Positions 8,023 through 17,550 are shown, counted from the stretch's first letter. The stretch: 37,435 nt of DNA from Acholeplasmataceae bacterium (GCA_012515085.1 JAAYZB010000206.1:1-37435), one strand, 5' to 3'. Notes: generated by a model from the sequence alone, not told the origin. Numbers and translations are program-made.

Positions 8023-8048
8023 AAAAAAAAGAAGCTCGATAGCTTCTT
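8023..8048 (-). terminator. Terminator of the glyS-...-nif3 operon
   Basis: Stem AAGAAGCT / AGCTTCTT (8029-8036 with 8041-8048), four-base loop, followed on the minus strand by T8 (8030-8023). It lies 15 bases after the nif3-like gene and immediately before the degV promoter. Confidence 0.82.
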
Positions 8049-8063
8049 ATTCTTTGTTTGATT

Positions 8064-8828
8064 TTATATGATCCGATATGGACTTGTGTTTACTTGGGAT
8101 TCCAAAACTTCTATCTCCGGAAATTCCCGCTTGAGTATTTTTAATACTACTTCTTTGAATACCTTTTCGGCATAATGACCGATATCAACGACAATAAAGC
8201 CCATTTCTTGCGCATCCAAAGCGGTATGATACGTGATATCTCCAGTCAAATAAATATCGCAGCCCTGACGTTTGGCGTGATAAAGATGGCGTTCGCCAGA
8301 TCCCCCGGAAATCCCGATTTTTTTAATGACTTTTTCTGTATAGCCAATGGTGCGAACATGATCTAATTCCAGGGTGTTCTTGATCTTTACTAGCAATTCC
8401 GGAAATGGAATTGGATCGATCTCGCCGATTCGTCCAATGTCATCGTCGGGATCCAAAAGCGAGGTATTTCTCATACCCAATTTTTCAGCTAGTGCATCAT
8501 TCATACCGCCAGTCGCCCGATCAAAATTCGTATGCATGGAAAACAAAGCGATATCATGCTTGATCAACCGGCGGATAATCCACCCTCTCGGTGTATCAAA
8601 AGCGATGTTGGATATCGGGTGGAAAATCAAAGGATGATGACTGATCAAAAGATCGACACGCGTGTCGATGGCTTCTTTAACGACTTCTTTGGTGACATCC
8701 AGCGTCACCAATATCCGTTGTAATGGTTTGTTCAGAGTCCCGATTTGCAAACCAACATTATCCCAATCGTATGCCAAAGATCGTGGATATAATTCATCCA
8801 GAAATTTAGTCACATCGATCCGGTTCAT
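8064..8828 (-). CDS. Nif3/YqfO family metal-binding protein
   Basis: 254 residues, the short form of the family without the inserted P-II-like domain found in Bacillus YqfO (compare E. coli YbgI). Di-metal site motifs are present: LLISHHPLIFHP (about 59-70), SMHTNFDRATGGMNDALAE (about 97-115) and the C-terminal DIGHYAEK. Often annotated as GTP cyclohydrolase I type 2, but the physiological reaction is unsettled. It overlaps the end of trmK by four bases (ATGA), and the trmK-nif3 pair downstream of rpoD is the same as in Bacillus. Confidence 0.88.
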   Translation of the reverse strand: MNRIDVTKFLDELYPRSLAYDWDNVGLQIGTLNKPLQRILVTLDVTKEVVKEAIDTRVDLLISHHPLIFHPISNIAFDTPRGWIIRRLIKHDIALFSMHTNFDRATGGMNDALAEKLGMRNTSLLDPDDDIGRIGEIDPIPFPELLVKIKNTLELDHVRTIGYTEKVIKKIGISGGSGERHLYHAKRQGCDIYLTGDITYHTALDAQEMGFIVVDIGHYAEKVFKEVVLKILKREFPEIEVLESQVNTSPYRII

Positions 8829-9481
8829 CGAATCAATCCCTTCAGTAATTTTATCCGGTCAATCAAGACGGATTGTTCACTTTGATTTCGGGTTTTGTTC
8901 AGAGCAGATTGCAATTGATAAATCATCCGATTTAGATGATCTTGAAACGTCGTATTGCGCTTTTTGAGGATGATCGGACCAAATTCGCGTTCGATCGGGG
9001 TTAAAGTCATCTGCCCGGGTTTGGCGATGATCAATTGATAATATTTGTGTTTGTCCTCTAAAAAGTGCTCATCTTCGAGCATAAACTGGTGTTGTTCCAA
9101 CCATTCACGGACAACTTCTGATTCAGAATTGGGTGAGAGGATCAATCGTTTTACGGATTGGAGATTGGCCTTGCCCAAAATCTCGGCAATCGCGATTCCT
9201 CCCATTCCCAAAATGGCCACTACATCACAAGGTTCTTGTACATTGCTCAATCCATCAGACAATACCGCGGTGATTGCCTGGTCCAATTTGGCTTTAACAA
9301 TGTTTTTTTTCGCATTGTCAAGCGGTTTTTGCTTGTTGTCAATGGCGATTGCTCGAGGAACATATCCAAAGGACACTGCTTTGATTGGTAACAGCGCATG
9401 ATCTGTGCCGATATCCGCAAGCAGAGAAAACCCTTTGGTGTATTCCAGTGCCTTTTCCAGGCGAGGGCTTAATCTCGTCAT
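8825..9481 (-). CDS. trmK: tRNA (adenine(22)-N1)-methyltransferase
   Basis: 218 residues; SAM-dependent Rossmann methyltransferase that makes m1A22 in tRNA. Motif I is LLADIGTDHALLPI, the acidic loop is AIAIDNKQKPLDNAK, and the family-specific VAILGMGGIAIAEIL follows; a helical C-terminal arm (about 160-218) completes it. It starts in the rpoD stop (ATGA overlap), giving coupled translation, and overlaps nif3 by four bases. Same order as sigA-yqfN-yqfO in Bacillus. Confidence 0.92.
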   Translation of the reverse strand: MTRLSPRLEKALEYTKGFSLLADIGTDHALLPIKAVSFGYVPRAIAIDNKQKPLDNAKKNIVKAKLDQAITAVLSDGLSNVQEPCDVVAILGMGGIAIAEILGKANLQSVKRLILSPNSESEVVREWLEQHQFMLEDEHFLEDKHKYYQLIIAKPGQMTLTPIEREFGPIILKKRNTTFQDHLNRMIYQLQSALNKTRNQSEQSVLIDRIKLLKGLIR

Positions 9482-10782
9482 TGTTTTCCACTAGTGAAAT
9501 CTTTCAATTTTTTACTCCTTGAGGGATGGCGGAGTTTGCGTAAGGCCTTCGCCTCTATCTGTCGAATTCTTTCTCGGGTGACCCCGAATTCCTTGCCAAC
9601 TTCTTCTAAAGTGCGAGTTCGCCCATCCAGCAATCCAAACCGCATTCGCAAAACTTTCTCTTCGCGATCCGTCAAAGTTTCAAGCACCGAATCCAATTCC
9701 CGTTTCAACATCTCCTTTGAGGTATACTCATAAGGGGTGAGTGTATCCGGATCGGGAATGAAATCGCCCAGTGATGAATCTTCTTCTTCACCGACGGGCG
9801 ACTCAAGTGATATCGGCTCCTGGGCTACTTTCTGAATGATTTGGACTTTATCAACGGAAATCTTCATTTCTGCTGCTACTTCATCTGGATGCGGTTCGCG
9901 TTTTAATTTTTGCGTCAAAGTTCGTTGTGTCCGTACTAATTTATTGATGGTTTCCACCATGTGAACCGGAATCCGGATCGTCCGGGCTTGATCCGCAATT
10001 GCACGAGTGATTGCCTGACGAATCCACCATGTTGCATAAGTGGAAAACTTGAATCCTTTGGTATGATCGAATTTATATACCGCTTTGATAAGTCCCATGT
10101 TTCCTTCTTGGATCAAGTCCAAAAATTGCATACCTCGGCCAACATAGCGCTTGGCAATCGATACCACCAACCGCAAGTTGGCTTCCACCAATTTTTTTTC
10201 ACTGAATTCACCGCGTTTGAACATTTCCTCAAATTCGGCCAATTCTTCCGAAGAAATCGTCTCGTTGTTTCTCACTTTTTGATCGTAGGTTTCGCGAGCT
10301 CTGCGAGCTCGACTGATCAAGGTGGCAAGTTCGTATTCTTCGTCCGAATTCAATAGTTCTACCCTTCCGATCTCCTTGAGATACATTCGGACAGGATCAT
10401 CCACTTTGATCGAAACGCTGGAATCAAATTGCTTTTCGAGCATCAATTCCTCTTCGATCTCTTTGGAATAGTCAAAATCAACTAGTTCTTCTGTCTTGAT
10501 ATCTTCATCCGAGAGTTCATCGAGATCAATGAAATCGTCTTCTTCACCTTCTTCTTCCACTTTCTCCTCAGTCTCGGATCCGACACCCAAATATTCGTCG
10601 ACATCAATCTCAGGCAAGGCTTCATAGTCTTCAGGTGTAATTCCTTCATCTTCAAGAGACATCAAGATATCGTCGAACAAAGTCGAATTTTCATCGACTA
10701 GCTTGCGAATGTCTGCCAATACCAAGAGTCCTTTTTCTTCATGTAGTTTCAAAAGATGTTTGATTATTTCGTTTTTTTCCAT
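9478..10782 (-). CDS. rpoD: RNA polymerase primary sigma factor (sigma-70/SigA)
   Basis: 434 residues. Domain order: N-terminal region 1.1-like part with a very acidic stretch (about 60-115), region 1.2 (DPVRMYLKEIGRVELL), region 2 with FSTYATWWIRQAITRAIADQ (2.3-2.4, -10 recognition), region 3, and region 4.2 with GVTRERIRQIEAKALRKLR (-35 recognition). The intact 2.4 and 4.2 helices fit the TTGACA/TATAAT promoters seen in this window. Its ATG lies 19 bases inside the end of dnaG and is preceded by AAGGGG, so it is coupled to primase in the macromolecular-synthesis operon. Confidence 0.96.
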   Translation of the reverse strand: MEKNEIIKHLLKLHEEKGLLVLADIRKLVDENSTLFDDILMSLEDEGITPEDYEALPEIDVDEYLGVGSETEEKVEEEGEEDDFIDLDELSDEDIKTEELVDFDYSKEIEEELMLEKQFDSSVSIKVDDPVRMYLKEIGRVELLNSDEEYELATLISRARRARETYDQKVRNNETISSEELAEFEEMFKRGEFSEKKLVEANLRLVVSIAKRYVGRGMQFLDLIQEGNMGLIKAVYKFDHTKGFKFSTYATWWIRQAITRAIADQARTIRIPVHMVETINKLVRTQRTLTQKLKREPHPDEVAAEMKISVDKVQIIQKVAQEPISLESPVGEEEDSSLGDFIPDPDTLTPYEYTSKEMLKRELDSVLETLTDREEKVLRMRFGLLDGRTRTLEEVGKEFGVTRERIRQIEAKALRKLRHPSRSKKLKDFTSGKQ

Positions 10783-12560
10783 TTGTTACCCCTTCTGATC
10801 TTTTCCAGGTCCAAAATTTTCTGGTGAAGCTCCAAGTAGGCTAATCGGTCCTGCCCGGAATCCAATACAATCAATTGTTTTTTCAAACTGTCAATTTCCG
10901 CTGTGATTCGATCCATTTTCAACGAATGGACACTTTGTTCAAGTTCTAATTTGGAAAATTCATGATCCGGGCGAAACAGCCGATCTTCCACCGCTTTTTT
11001 CTTCTCGTCGGAAAATTGCGATATGATCGTTTTATGATCGATAACCGCTAGTCCGCTTTCCAAAATATCTTGGATCGAACCAAGTATCTCATTATTTAGA
11101 TTGTCACTTGCGAAAAAACCCGGTAATTGATCTTCAATGAAAGAACGATACTCCCGATCTTTCATATAGTAATTGATCAAGATTCGTTCCGCTTGATACG
11201 ACCGACTCAAGAAGGCGACATCGAGATGCCTCTGCTTTCTGTCATTTAGGCTTTGCTTGATCGCTTTGCTTAAGCGAAAGCTGTTGAAGTCGGATCGAAC
11301 GGACTCGATTGATACTTTGGTATCTCTTGCGAATTGCTCCAGAAACAAATCGGATAGCGTTCCTGAAGCGTTTTGAAGCAGATATTCAAACACCTTCAGT
11401 TTGAACTGCTCGATTTGTGAAGCTAATTTGAGATCCCGCCCTTTTTTCATTGTCAGATACAAGAAATCATAACTGTCGATCTGGTGTTGATTGATTTGTT
11501 CCAAGAAAGCATTGGCTCCATATTTTTTTTGATAATCATCGGGATCCAGTTCTTCAGGCAGCACCACCACGCGAACATCTAGTCCCGCCTTTTCCATGAT
11601 GGGAATGGCTTTGGCAGTTGCTTGAAAGCCTGCGTTATCCCCATCAAAACAGAGCACGACTTGTGGAGTATAGCGTTTGATCAATTCCGCGTGTTCGTGC
11701 GTCAGAGCAGTTCCCATGGCACAAATCGTTTCTTTGACCCCGGCTTTCACCGCGGCAATCACATCCATAAATCCTTCCGTGAGAACCAACCGCTGTTTCT
11801 GCCGTATAAAGGGCTGTGCCCGATCTAAATTATACAGGGTTTCTCCCTTGCTGAAGATTTCTGTAAACGGCGAATTGACATACTTGGGATCATTGGTCTC
11901 TTTCTTGAAGGTTCTACCACTAAATCCGACTATTTTTCCCCGTTCGTTTCGAATTGGAAAGATGATTCGATCCCGGAATAGGTCGATATATCCTTCGGGA
12001 TCTTTTGCCTTGATCAACCCAATCGCTAGCATTTCGATTTCTTCATATTTGTTTTTCAAATGACGATACAGTGCATCGGGTTCCTTTGGCGCAAACCCAA
12101 TCTCAAAATACTGGATCGTATGGATATCGAGTCCCCGAGCTTTGAGATACTCCAGTGCGGATTTTCCTTTTTCCAAATTAGTGAGATGCAAGGCATAGAA
12201 ATCTTTGGCATCTTCATTGATTTGATAGTATCGATGGCTTTCACCAACCCATTCCTCGCCGGTTTCGGTCTCGATGGGAATCCGATACTTCTCAGCCAAT
12301 AATTTCAATGCATCGACATAACTTACGTTTTTGATCTTTTGGATGAAAGTGATGGCATCGCCTTTTTCCTGGCAACCAAAACAATGGAAACTATTCCGTT
12401 CTTTGGATACCATGAATGACGGTGTTTTTTCATTATGGAAGGGGCATAAGCCCTTATGGTTTTTTCCAGCCGGCTGCAAAGCGACGTAATCGCCAACCAC
12501 ATCGATGATGTCCGAGGCACTCTTGATCGCTTCAATTGTCTTTTGGCTGATTCTCGCCAT
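10764..12560 (-). CDS. dnaG: DNA primase
   Basis: 598 residues. The N-terminal zinc ribbon has C39-x2-H42...C60-x2-C63 within CPFHNEKTPSF and FHCFGCQEKGDAI. The TOPRIM catalytic core follows (LVLTEGFMDVIAAVKAG and LCFDGDNAG, metal-binding acidic residues), then a helical C-terminal domain of about 170 residues for helicase contact. It makes RNA primers for lagging-strand synthesis. GGGAGGG ribosome site, 15 bases after the glyS stop, upstream of and overlapping rpoD. Confidence 0.95.
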   Translation of the reverse strand: MARISQKTIEAIKSASDIIDVVGDYVALQPAGKNHKGLCPFHNEKTPSFMVSKERNSFHCFGCQEKGDAITFIQKIKNVSYVDALKLLAEKYRIPIETETGEEWVGESHRYYQINEDAKDFYALHLTNLEKGKSALEYLKARGLDIHTIQYFEIGFAPKEPDALYRHLKNKYEEIEMLAIGLIKAKDPEGYIDLFRDRIIFPIRNERGKIVGFSGRTFKKETNDPKYVNSPFTEIFSKGETLYNLDRAQPFIRQKQRLVLTEGFMDVIAAVKAGVKETICAMGTALTHEHAELIKRYTPQVVLCFDGDNAGFQATAKAIPIMEKAGLDVRVVVLPEELDPDDYQKKYGANAFLEQINQHQIDSYDFLYLTMKKGRDLKLASQIEQFKLKVFEYLLQNASGTLSDLFLEQFARDTKVSIESVRSDFNSFRLSKAIKQSLNDRKQRHLDVAFLSRSYQAERILINYYMKDREYRSFIEDQLPGFFASDNLNNEILGSIQDILESGLAVIDHKTIISQFSDEKKKAVEDRLFRPDHEFSKLELEQSVHSLKMDRITAEIDSLKKQLIVLDSGQDRLAYLELHQKILDLEKIRRGNKWKKTK

Positions 12561-12575
12561 GTCTTCCCTCCCGAT

Positions 12576-13964
12576 TCATCCTTTTAACTGGTCATTTAAA
12601 TAGTCTGCTAATTCTCGGATCGGCACCCGATCCTGAACCATCGTGTCGCGATGTCGGACGGTTACGGACTTCTCTTCCAAAGTAGCGCCATCGACTGTCA
12701 CACAGAATGGTGTCCCAATTGCATCTTGCCTTCGATAGCGCCGACCAATGTTGCCGGTATCATCATAGACAGCATTAACTTTGCTTAGAAGTGTTTGATA
12801 CAAGTCCAGTGAAAACTCCTGATGCTGTTTCTTGATCAAGGGAAGGATCGCCACTTGATACGGCGCAATCCGTTTATCGATCTTCAACAGCGTCCGCATT
12901 TCGTTTGTCGCCGGAACCATCTCTTCCGTGAGGGCGTCATTCAAGACGGCTAAGAAAAGACGTTCCACACCCAAACTGGGCTCAATCACATAGGGTAGAA
13001 ATTTCTCATTTGTCTCTGGATCGAGATATTCCAAACTTTCACCGGAGTGTTTTTGATGCTGTTTCAAATCATAATCGGTCCGAGAGGCAATCCCCCACAA
13101 CTCATCAAATCCCCAAGGGAATTGATACAGTATATCTGTCGTTGCGTTGGAATAAAACGACAGTTTTTCTTGAGGATGGTCATAGAATTTTAGGTGATCT
13201 TCCTGAATTCCCAAACCAATCAAAAAGCGTCGTGAAAAGTCTTTCCAATAAGCAAACCAATCCAATTCAGTTCCAGGAACGGTGAAAAATTCAAGTTCCA
13301 TTTGTTCAAATTCTCTCGTTCGGAAAACAAAATTACCCGGCGTAATCTCATTGCGGAACGCTTTGCCGATTTGACCGATTCCAAAAGGGAGTTTTTTACG
13401 GGAGGTTCTTTGAATATTCTTGAAATTCAAAAATATTCCTTGGGCGGTTTCCGGCCGCAAATAGATCGTATTCTTCTGATCTTCGATCACCCCCATATGG
13501 GTTTCGAACATCAAATTAAACTTGCGGATTTCAGTGAAATCCATATTGCCGCACACCGGACATTTCAATTTGTGTATTTGGATATATTCCGTTAATTCCG
13601 AAATGGACCATCCATCGGCATCGACTGTTCCCTTGGAATGAGTTTCGATCAATTTATCGGCTCGAAAACGAGATTTACATACCCGACAATCGAGTAATGG
13701 GTCTTGAAAGCCGTTTACATGTCCCGAAGCCACCCAGGTATCCGAATGCAAAAGAATACCGGAATCCAAGCCGACGTTCATTGGATTATTGGCAACAAAT
13801 GATTCCCACCAAGTTTGTTTCAGGTTGTTTTTCAGTTGAACGCCAAGCGGACCGTAATCCCAAGAATTGGCAAGTCCACCATAGATTTCTGAGCCTGGAA
13901 AGACAAATCCATACTGCTTGCAATAATTTGCGAGTTGTTCCAACGTCTGGGACAAAATCATCAT
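12576..13964 (-). CDS. glyS: Glycyl-tRNA synthetase, single-chain (alpha2) type
   Basis: 462 residues, class II synthetase charging tRNA-Gly. It is the dimeric single-chain form (FVFPGSEIYGGLANSWDYGP, REFEQMELEFF in motif 2, VEPSLGVERLFLAVL-like motif 3, then a C-terminal anticodon-binding domain with GRRYRRQDAIGTPF). A CxxC...CxxC zinc-type insert lies around 93-160 (CRVCKSRF, CPVCGNMDF). Bacillus itself uses the unrelated GlyQS tetramer; Mollicutes and Staphylococcus use this type. The start is uncertain: two ATG codons follow GAGAGG too closely, and a TTG nine bases after it (13955) is possible. Confidence 0.93.
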   Translation of the reverse strand: MMILSQTLEQLANYCKQYGFVFPGSEIYGGLANSWDYGPLGVQLKNNLKQTWWESFVANNPMNVGLDSGILLHSDTWVASGHVNGFQDPLLDCRVCKSRFRADKLIETHSKGTVDADGWSISELTEYIQIHKLKCPVCGNMDFTEIRKFNLMFETHMGVIEDQKNTIYLRPETAQGIFLNFKNIQRTSRKKLPFGIGQIGKAFRNEITPGNFVFRTREFEQMELEFFTVPGTELDWFAYWKDFSRRFLIGLGIQEDHLKFYDHPQEKLSFYSNATTDILYQFPWGFDELWGIASRTDYDLKQHQKHSGESLEYLDPETNEKFLPYVIEPSLGVERLFLAVLNDALTEEMVPATNEMRTLLKIDKRIAPYQVAILPLIKKQHQEFSLDLYQTLLSKVNAVYDDTGNIGRRYRRQDAIGTPFCVTVDGATLEEKSVTVRHRDTMVQDRVPIRELADYLNDQLKG

Positions 13965-13995
13965 CCTCTCAAAATGCGCATATTACTTCATTATA

Positions 13996-14023
13996 ATTAT
14001 ATGATTAAATATGATAAAGTCAA
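13996..14023 (-). promoter_or_regulatory. glyS-dnaG-rpoD operon promoter
   Basis: Minus-strand -35 TTGACT (14023-14018), 16-base spacer, -10 TATAAT (14001-13996); a second TATAAT follows directly (13995-13990). The leader is too short for a T-box or glycine riboswitch. Confidence 0.75.
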
Positions 14024-14053
14024 GATTATCACGATAAAGCGATTCAGACAAGA

Positions 14054-14773
14054 TCAATATCCCAAGAGATTCGATAGCAGTTTTCGGGAAGTCGTCTCAA
14101 TCGACAAATGATAGCGATAATACTCATCCAATACATGACGAAGTTCGATCAGTTCTTCTTGTTTGATCTCCCACCCGCTTGGTTGATCCAGATTGTAAAG
14201 GTAGAGTGTCACCCACTTTTTAATCAGTTCCGGCGGATAGGATTTTTGAAGTGGAAGATGATTTGGACAACACATTCCGCCTTCCGAAACCACAAACCGG
14301 AGATTGTTCGTTTTTTTACACACGACACAACGGGCAAATTCCGGTTGAATTCCTAAAAGGTAGAGCAACTTGCTTTCAAACATGAGACAATAAGGGATGA
14401 AGTCGGATTCCACTTCGATTCTTAAGAGTAATCGGGTAAGAAAGTGAAATAGTTTCGAATGGTCCATTTCTGCTTCCGACACTTGATATAACAACTCCAA
14501 CAAGTGGAGACAGTAGGTATATTTGATCAGATCTGCTTTGATATTGCCATAAGCTGCGATCACATCAATTTCCTTGACCGTTTCCAAGTTTTTACCTTGA
14601 GAAGAAATCTCAACGAGTGTCAACACTTCGGTTATCGACAAAAAGGGGCTCGACAGCCGATTAGCCCCACGGACCAAAACGCTCTTTTTGCCCGACTCTG
14701 TATAACAGAAGAGGATTTTACTTGATTCTTTATAATCCATCCGTTTCAGGATAAATCCAGTGAATTTCGTCAC
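14054..14773 (-). CDS. recO: DNA repair protein RecO
   Basis: 239 residues. N-terminal OB fold (FTGFILKRMDYKESSKILFCYT...GKKSVLVRGA), a helical middle part, and a C-terminal four-cysteine zinc site (CVVCKK about 143 and GGMCCPNH). RecO works with RecR and RecF to load RecA at gaps. Last gene of the phoH-ybeY-cdd-era-recO string, six bases after era, the order found in Bacillus. Confidence 0.92.
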   Translation of the reverse strand: MTKFTGFILKRMDYKESSKILFCYTESGKKSVLVRGANRLSSPFLSITEVLTLVEISSQGKNLETVKEIDVIAAYGNIKADLIKYTYCLHLLELLYQVSEAEMDHSKLFHFLTRLLLRIEVESDFIPYCLMFESKLLYLLGIQPEFARCVVCKKTNNLRFVVSEGGMCCPNHLPLQKSYPPELIKKWVTLYLYNLDQPSGWEIKQEELIELRHVLDEYYRYHLSIETTSRKLLSNLLGY

Positions 14774-14779
14774 AAATTT

Positions 14780-15673
14780 TTATTCCTTTTCCGGTTTATA
14801 TCCATAGCTTTTTAAAAAATAATCACGATTGCGCCAATCTTCCTCAACTTTGCAGAATAAATCAAGATAGACTTGACGATTTAAAAGACCTTCAATATCT
14901 TCTCGAGCCATGGTCCCGATTTTTTTTAACATGGCCCCGTTCTTGCCAATGATGATTGCTTTTTGCGATGCTCTCTCCACAACAATCGTGGCTGCGATAT
15001 CGATCAATCGTTTCTTCCGTGTCATCTTTTCGATGATGACATTGACCGAATGCGGGATTTCCTCGCGTGTCAATTCAATGATCTTTTCGCGAATGAATTC
15101 TTGAATGAGAAAGGTTTCCGGTCGATCCGATATTTCGCCGTCAGGATAGTATTTAGGTCCTTCCGGAAGAAGCCCCTTGATATCATCAAGCAATAGGTCA
15201 ACGTGGTCGCCTGTCAGTGAGGAAATGGCGAAAACACCAGAAAATTTCCCTTTTTCTTTATAAGGAGCAACCGCTCGTTCCAAACGCGGAAAATCCTTGA
15301 CAGTGTCCAATTTGTTGATAATCAGAAATACCGGCGTATCGACCGTTTTTAGAATCTCAAGTATCTGCATATTGCTCTCTTTGACATCGTCATACGCATT
15401 GATGAAAAACAAAACCAAATCCACCGATTTGACTGTATCGATGGCCGCCTTCGTCATGTACTCGCCAAGTTTCGTCTTGCCATGATGGATTCCCGGCGTG
15501 TCCAAAAAGATCAACTGCGACTCATCGTCGTGATAGATGCCTGAAAATACGTTCCGAGTGGTTTGGGGTTTATTCGATACGATCGCCACTTTTTGCTTGA
15601 GAACTTGATTGAGAAAAGTTGATTTTCCAACATTTGGTTCGCCAATGATGGCAATAAATCCGGATCGGAACAT
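14780..15673 (-). CDS. era: GTPase Era
   Basis: 297 residues. GTPase domain with G1 GEPNVGKST (11-19), G2 region TTRNVFSG, G3 DTPG, and G4 NKLD; C-terminal KH domain with IIGKNGAMLKKIGTMAREDIE for 16S rRNA 3'-end binding. Needed for 30S maturation. Its ATG overlaps the cdd stop (TAATG), and the partner ybeY, another 16S maturation factor, is two genes upstream. Confidence 0.96.
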   Translation of the reverse strand: MFRSGFIAIIGEPNVGKSTFLNQVLKQKVAIVSNKPQTTRNVFSGIYHDDESQLIFLDTPGIHHGKTKLGEYMTKAAIDTVKSVDLVLFFINAYDDVKESNMQILEILKTVDTPVFLIINKLDTVKDFPRLERAVAPYKEKGKFSGVFAISSLTGDHVDLLLDDIKGLLPEGPKYYPDGEISDRPETFLIQEFIREKIIELTREEIPHSVNVIIEKMTRKKRLIDIAATIVVERASQKAIIIGKNGAMLKKIGTMAREDIEGLLNRQVYLDLFCKVEEDWRNRDYFLKSYGYKPEKE

Positions 15674-16065
15674 TAGAGATCCTCTTTGGAAAAGCCAAAT
15701 GGCAATAAATCATGATTGTGATAAGTTTTAGTTTCCAACTTGTTGTTCACAAGAATGATTTCCGCTTCTTGTGGCATCAATTCCGACATGACTTGTCGAC
15801 AAGATCCACAAGGTGATACAAAATAGTCATGATCCGTATAAATCACGATCCGGCGAATATCCTGTTTTCGGACTCCCTGCGAATACGCGGTAAAAAGTGC
15901 GCTTCTTTCAGCACAGTTGGCTAGTCCAAAAGCTGCGTTTTCAATGTTGACTCCGGGGATCATGCGACCGTCGTTCAACTCCAGCACCGCTGATACCGGA
16001 AAATTGGAATACGGCGAATAAGAGTTTTTTAAATTATCTTGAGCTAACTTAATTATTTTTTTCAT
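15673..16065 (-). CDS. cdd: Cytidine deaminase
   Basis: 130 residues, the size of the tetrameric zinc cytidine deaminases. The catalytic zinc site is NCAERSALF (Cys-Ala-Glu, glutamate as proton shuttle) plus SPCGSCRQVMSE; the N-terminus carries the YSPYSNFPVSAVL substrate loop. It converts cytidine or deoxycytidine to uridine in nucleoside salvage. Ribosome site GAGGT, gene spacing of five bases to ybeY. Confidence 0.95.
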   Translation of the reverse strand: MKKIIKLAQDNLKNSYSPYSNFPVSAVLELNDGRMIPGVNIENAAFGLANCAERSALFTAYSQGVRKQDIRRIVIYTDHDYFVSPCGSCRQVMSELMPQEAEIILVNNKLETKTYHNHDLLPFGFSKEDL

Positions 16066-16070
16066 CCTGT

Positions 16071-16499
16071 TTACCTCGTGAATTTCGCTTTGTTAAGAAT
16101 TTCTTCTTGACGTAACAACATTGCTTTTTCTTCTGCGACATCTATGTGATCATATCCCAGACAATGTAAGAATCCATGAACAGCCAGAAAAGCCAATTCG
16201 CGTTCAAGGGAATGCTGATAGGTCTTAGCTTGTTCCTTGGCTCTATCAATGCTGATAAAGACATCGCCAAGCTCTGGGTTTAAATCCGTGTTGGGGAAGC
16301 TAAGAACATCCGTAGGTCGATCGACGTGGCGGTATGTAGCATTCAAGTCTCGAATTGCTTCATCGGTGAGTAGGATGATGTTGATGATCCTTTTCGATTT
16401 TGGCTTCGTAAGCATAAATGCGGTCCTTAAGGCTTTACGAATCGTTTTCCCCAAAGTAACGTCAACTTCTGTTTGGTAATGAATGTTAATCTTTGGCAT
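16071..16499 (-). CDS. ybeY: Endoribonuclease YbeY (16S rRNA maturation)
   Basis: 142 residues from the ATG at 16499, seven bases after AGAGG. A TTG two codons earlier (16505) is too close to that site. The zinc motif HGFLHCLGYDH (three histidines) is intact near the C-terminus, and RPTDVLSFP is conserved. It overlaps the phoH end by 14 bases. YbeY acts in ribosome quality control and 16S processing beside Era. Confidence 0.94.
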   Translation of the reverse strand: MPKINIHYQTEVDVTLGKTIRKALRTAFMLTKPKSKRIINIILLTDEAIRDLNATYRHVDRPTDVLSFPNTDLNPELGDVFISIDRAKEQAKTYQHSLERELAFLAVHGFLHCLGYDHIDVAEEKAMLLRQEEILNKAKFTR

Positions 16500-17454
16500 C
16501 TTCAAACCTCTGAATGATCGTCTGCACTAATGGGTGACGAACCACATCAATGTTTTCAAAAAAGAGAATATGGATGTCTTCAACATTCGTCAAAATTTGA
16601 GAAGCCTTGACTAATCCAGATAAAACTTTTTGCGGAAGATCGCTTTGAGTAATATCTCCGGTCACCACCATTTTCGAGCCAAATCCAAGACGGGTGAGAA
16701 ACAATTTCATCTGATTGATCGTTGTGTTTTGCGCTTCATCAAGAATGACAAACGCATTTTCCAGTGTTCGTCCCCGCATATAAGCGAGTGGAGCGATTTC
16801 AATGATTCCTTTTTCAATGGTCTCCTCGGTCTGGCGGACGCCTAAGATTTCATACATCGCATCATAGAGTGGCCGGAGATAGGGATCCACTTTATCTTTG
16901 AGATCGCCGGGAAGAAAGCCCAAGTTTTCTCCTGCTTCGACAGCTGGGCGGGTAAGGACCAGACGTTTAATTGCCCCTTCTTTCAGCTTTCTCAATGCGA
17001 CCAACACAGCCAGATAGGTTTTTCCGGTACCTGCGGGGCCAATTCCAAACGTCAATGTGTGTTTTTCGATAGCATCCAAATATAACGCTTGGTTGAATGT
17101 TTTTGGATAAATTGGTTTCCCATGAAGTGTTTTGATGATTTCTTTCCGCCCTAAAAACAAATCCAAAATATCTTCATCCGCAGTCTTTGGCAAGATATGA
17201 TGAATATAAATGAGATCGCGTTCGTTAAATCCAACGTTCCGTCTTAGTAGCCGAATCAGGATTTGGAACATACGCTTGATTGAGCTGATCAAGAGCGGAT
17301 CGCTTGTGTCGAGCAGAATCTCTTGCTGGTTTGCGAAAATTTCAATTCCATAAAGGTTAGATAATATCTTGACGTATTTTTCATTTACGCCAAAGAGCGT
17401 GACCATTTCGGATACACCACTGAATTCAAGATCCAATTTGACAAGATCAACCAT
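16486..17454 (-). CDS. phoH: PhoH family ATPase
   Basis: 322 residues. P-loop NTPase with Walker A GPAGTGKTYLAV (about 137-148) and Walker B FVILDEAQNTT; the segment before the P-loop is the KH-like N-terminal part of bacterial PhoH (YqfE/PhoL type). RNA-linked ATPase, often next to ybeY and era as here. First gene of the operon, GAGGTGA ribosome site. Confidence 0.94.
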   Translation of the reverse strand: MVDLVKLDLEFSGVSEMVTLFGVNEKYVKILSNLYGIEIFANQQEILLDTSDPLLISSIKRMFQILIRLLRRNVGFNERDLIYIHHILPKTADEDILDLFLGRKEIIKTLHGKPIYPKTFNQALYLDAIEKHTLTFGIGPAGTGKTYLAVLVALRKLKEGAIKRLVLTRPAVEAGENLGFLPGDLKDKVDPYLRPLYDAMYEILGVRQTEETIEKGIIEIAPLAYMRGRTLENAFVILDEAQNTTINQMKLFLTRLGFGSKMVVTGDITQSDLPQKVLSGLVKASQILTNVEDIHILFFENIDVVRHPLVQTIIQRFEDAKD

Positions 17455-17477
17455 CGGTATGTCATCACCTCAAAATC

Positions 17478-17483
17478 ATTATA
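17478..17483 (-). promoter_or_regulatory. phoH operon promoter (extended -10)
   Basis: Minus-strand TGgTATAAT, 24 bases upstream of the phoH start. The best -35 (TGGCAT, 16-base spacer) is poor, in keeping with an extended -10 promoter. Confidence 0.55.
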
Positions 17484-17516
17484 CCATAGATCGCCTTTTA
17501 TGCCATTATCGGCGGT

Positions 17517-17544
17517 AAAAAAAGCACTTCATCGAGTGAAGTGC
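17517..17544 (-). terminator. rpsU terminator
   Basis: Stem GCACTTCA / TGAAGTGC (17524-17531 with 17537-17544), five-base loop, then a T run on the minus strand (17523-17517). Seven bases after the rpsU stop. Confidence 0.82.
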
Positions 17545-17550
17545 CAGCGA

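Noticed and set aside
13965..14053. T-box or glycine riboswitch upstream of glyS
   Set aside because: Only about 30 bases lie between the promoter's -10 and the start codon, and no T-box or specifier structure can fit.
16500..16505. TTG start for ybeY two codons upstream
   Set aside because: It is one base from AGAGG; the ATG at 16499 has normal seven-base spacing.
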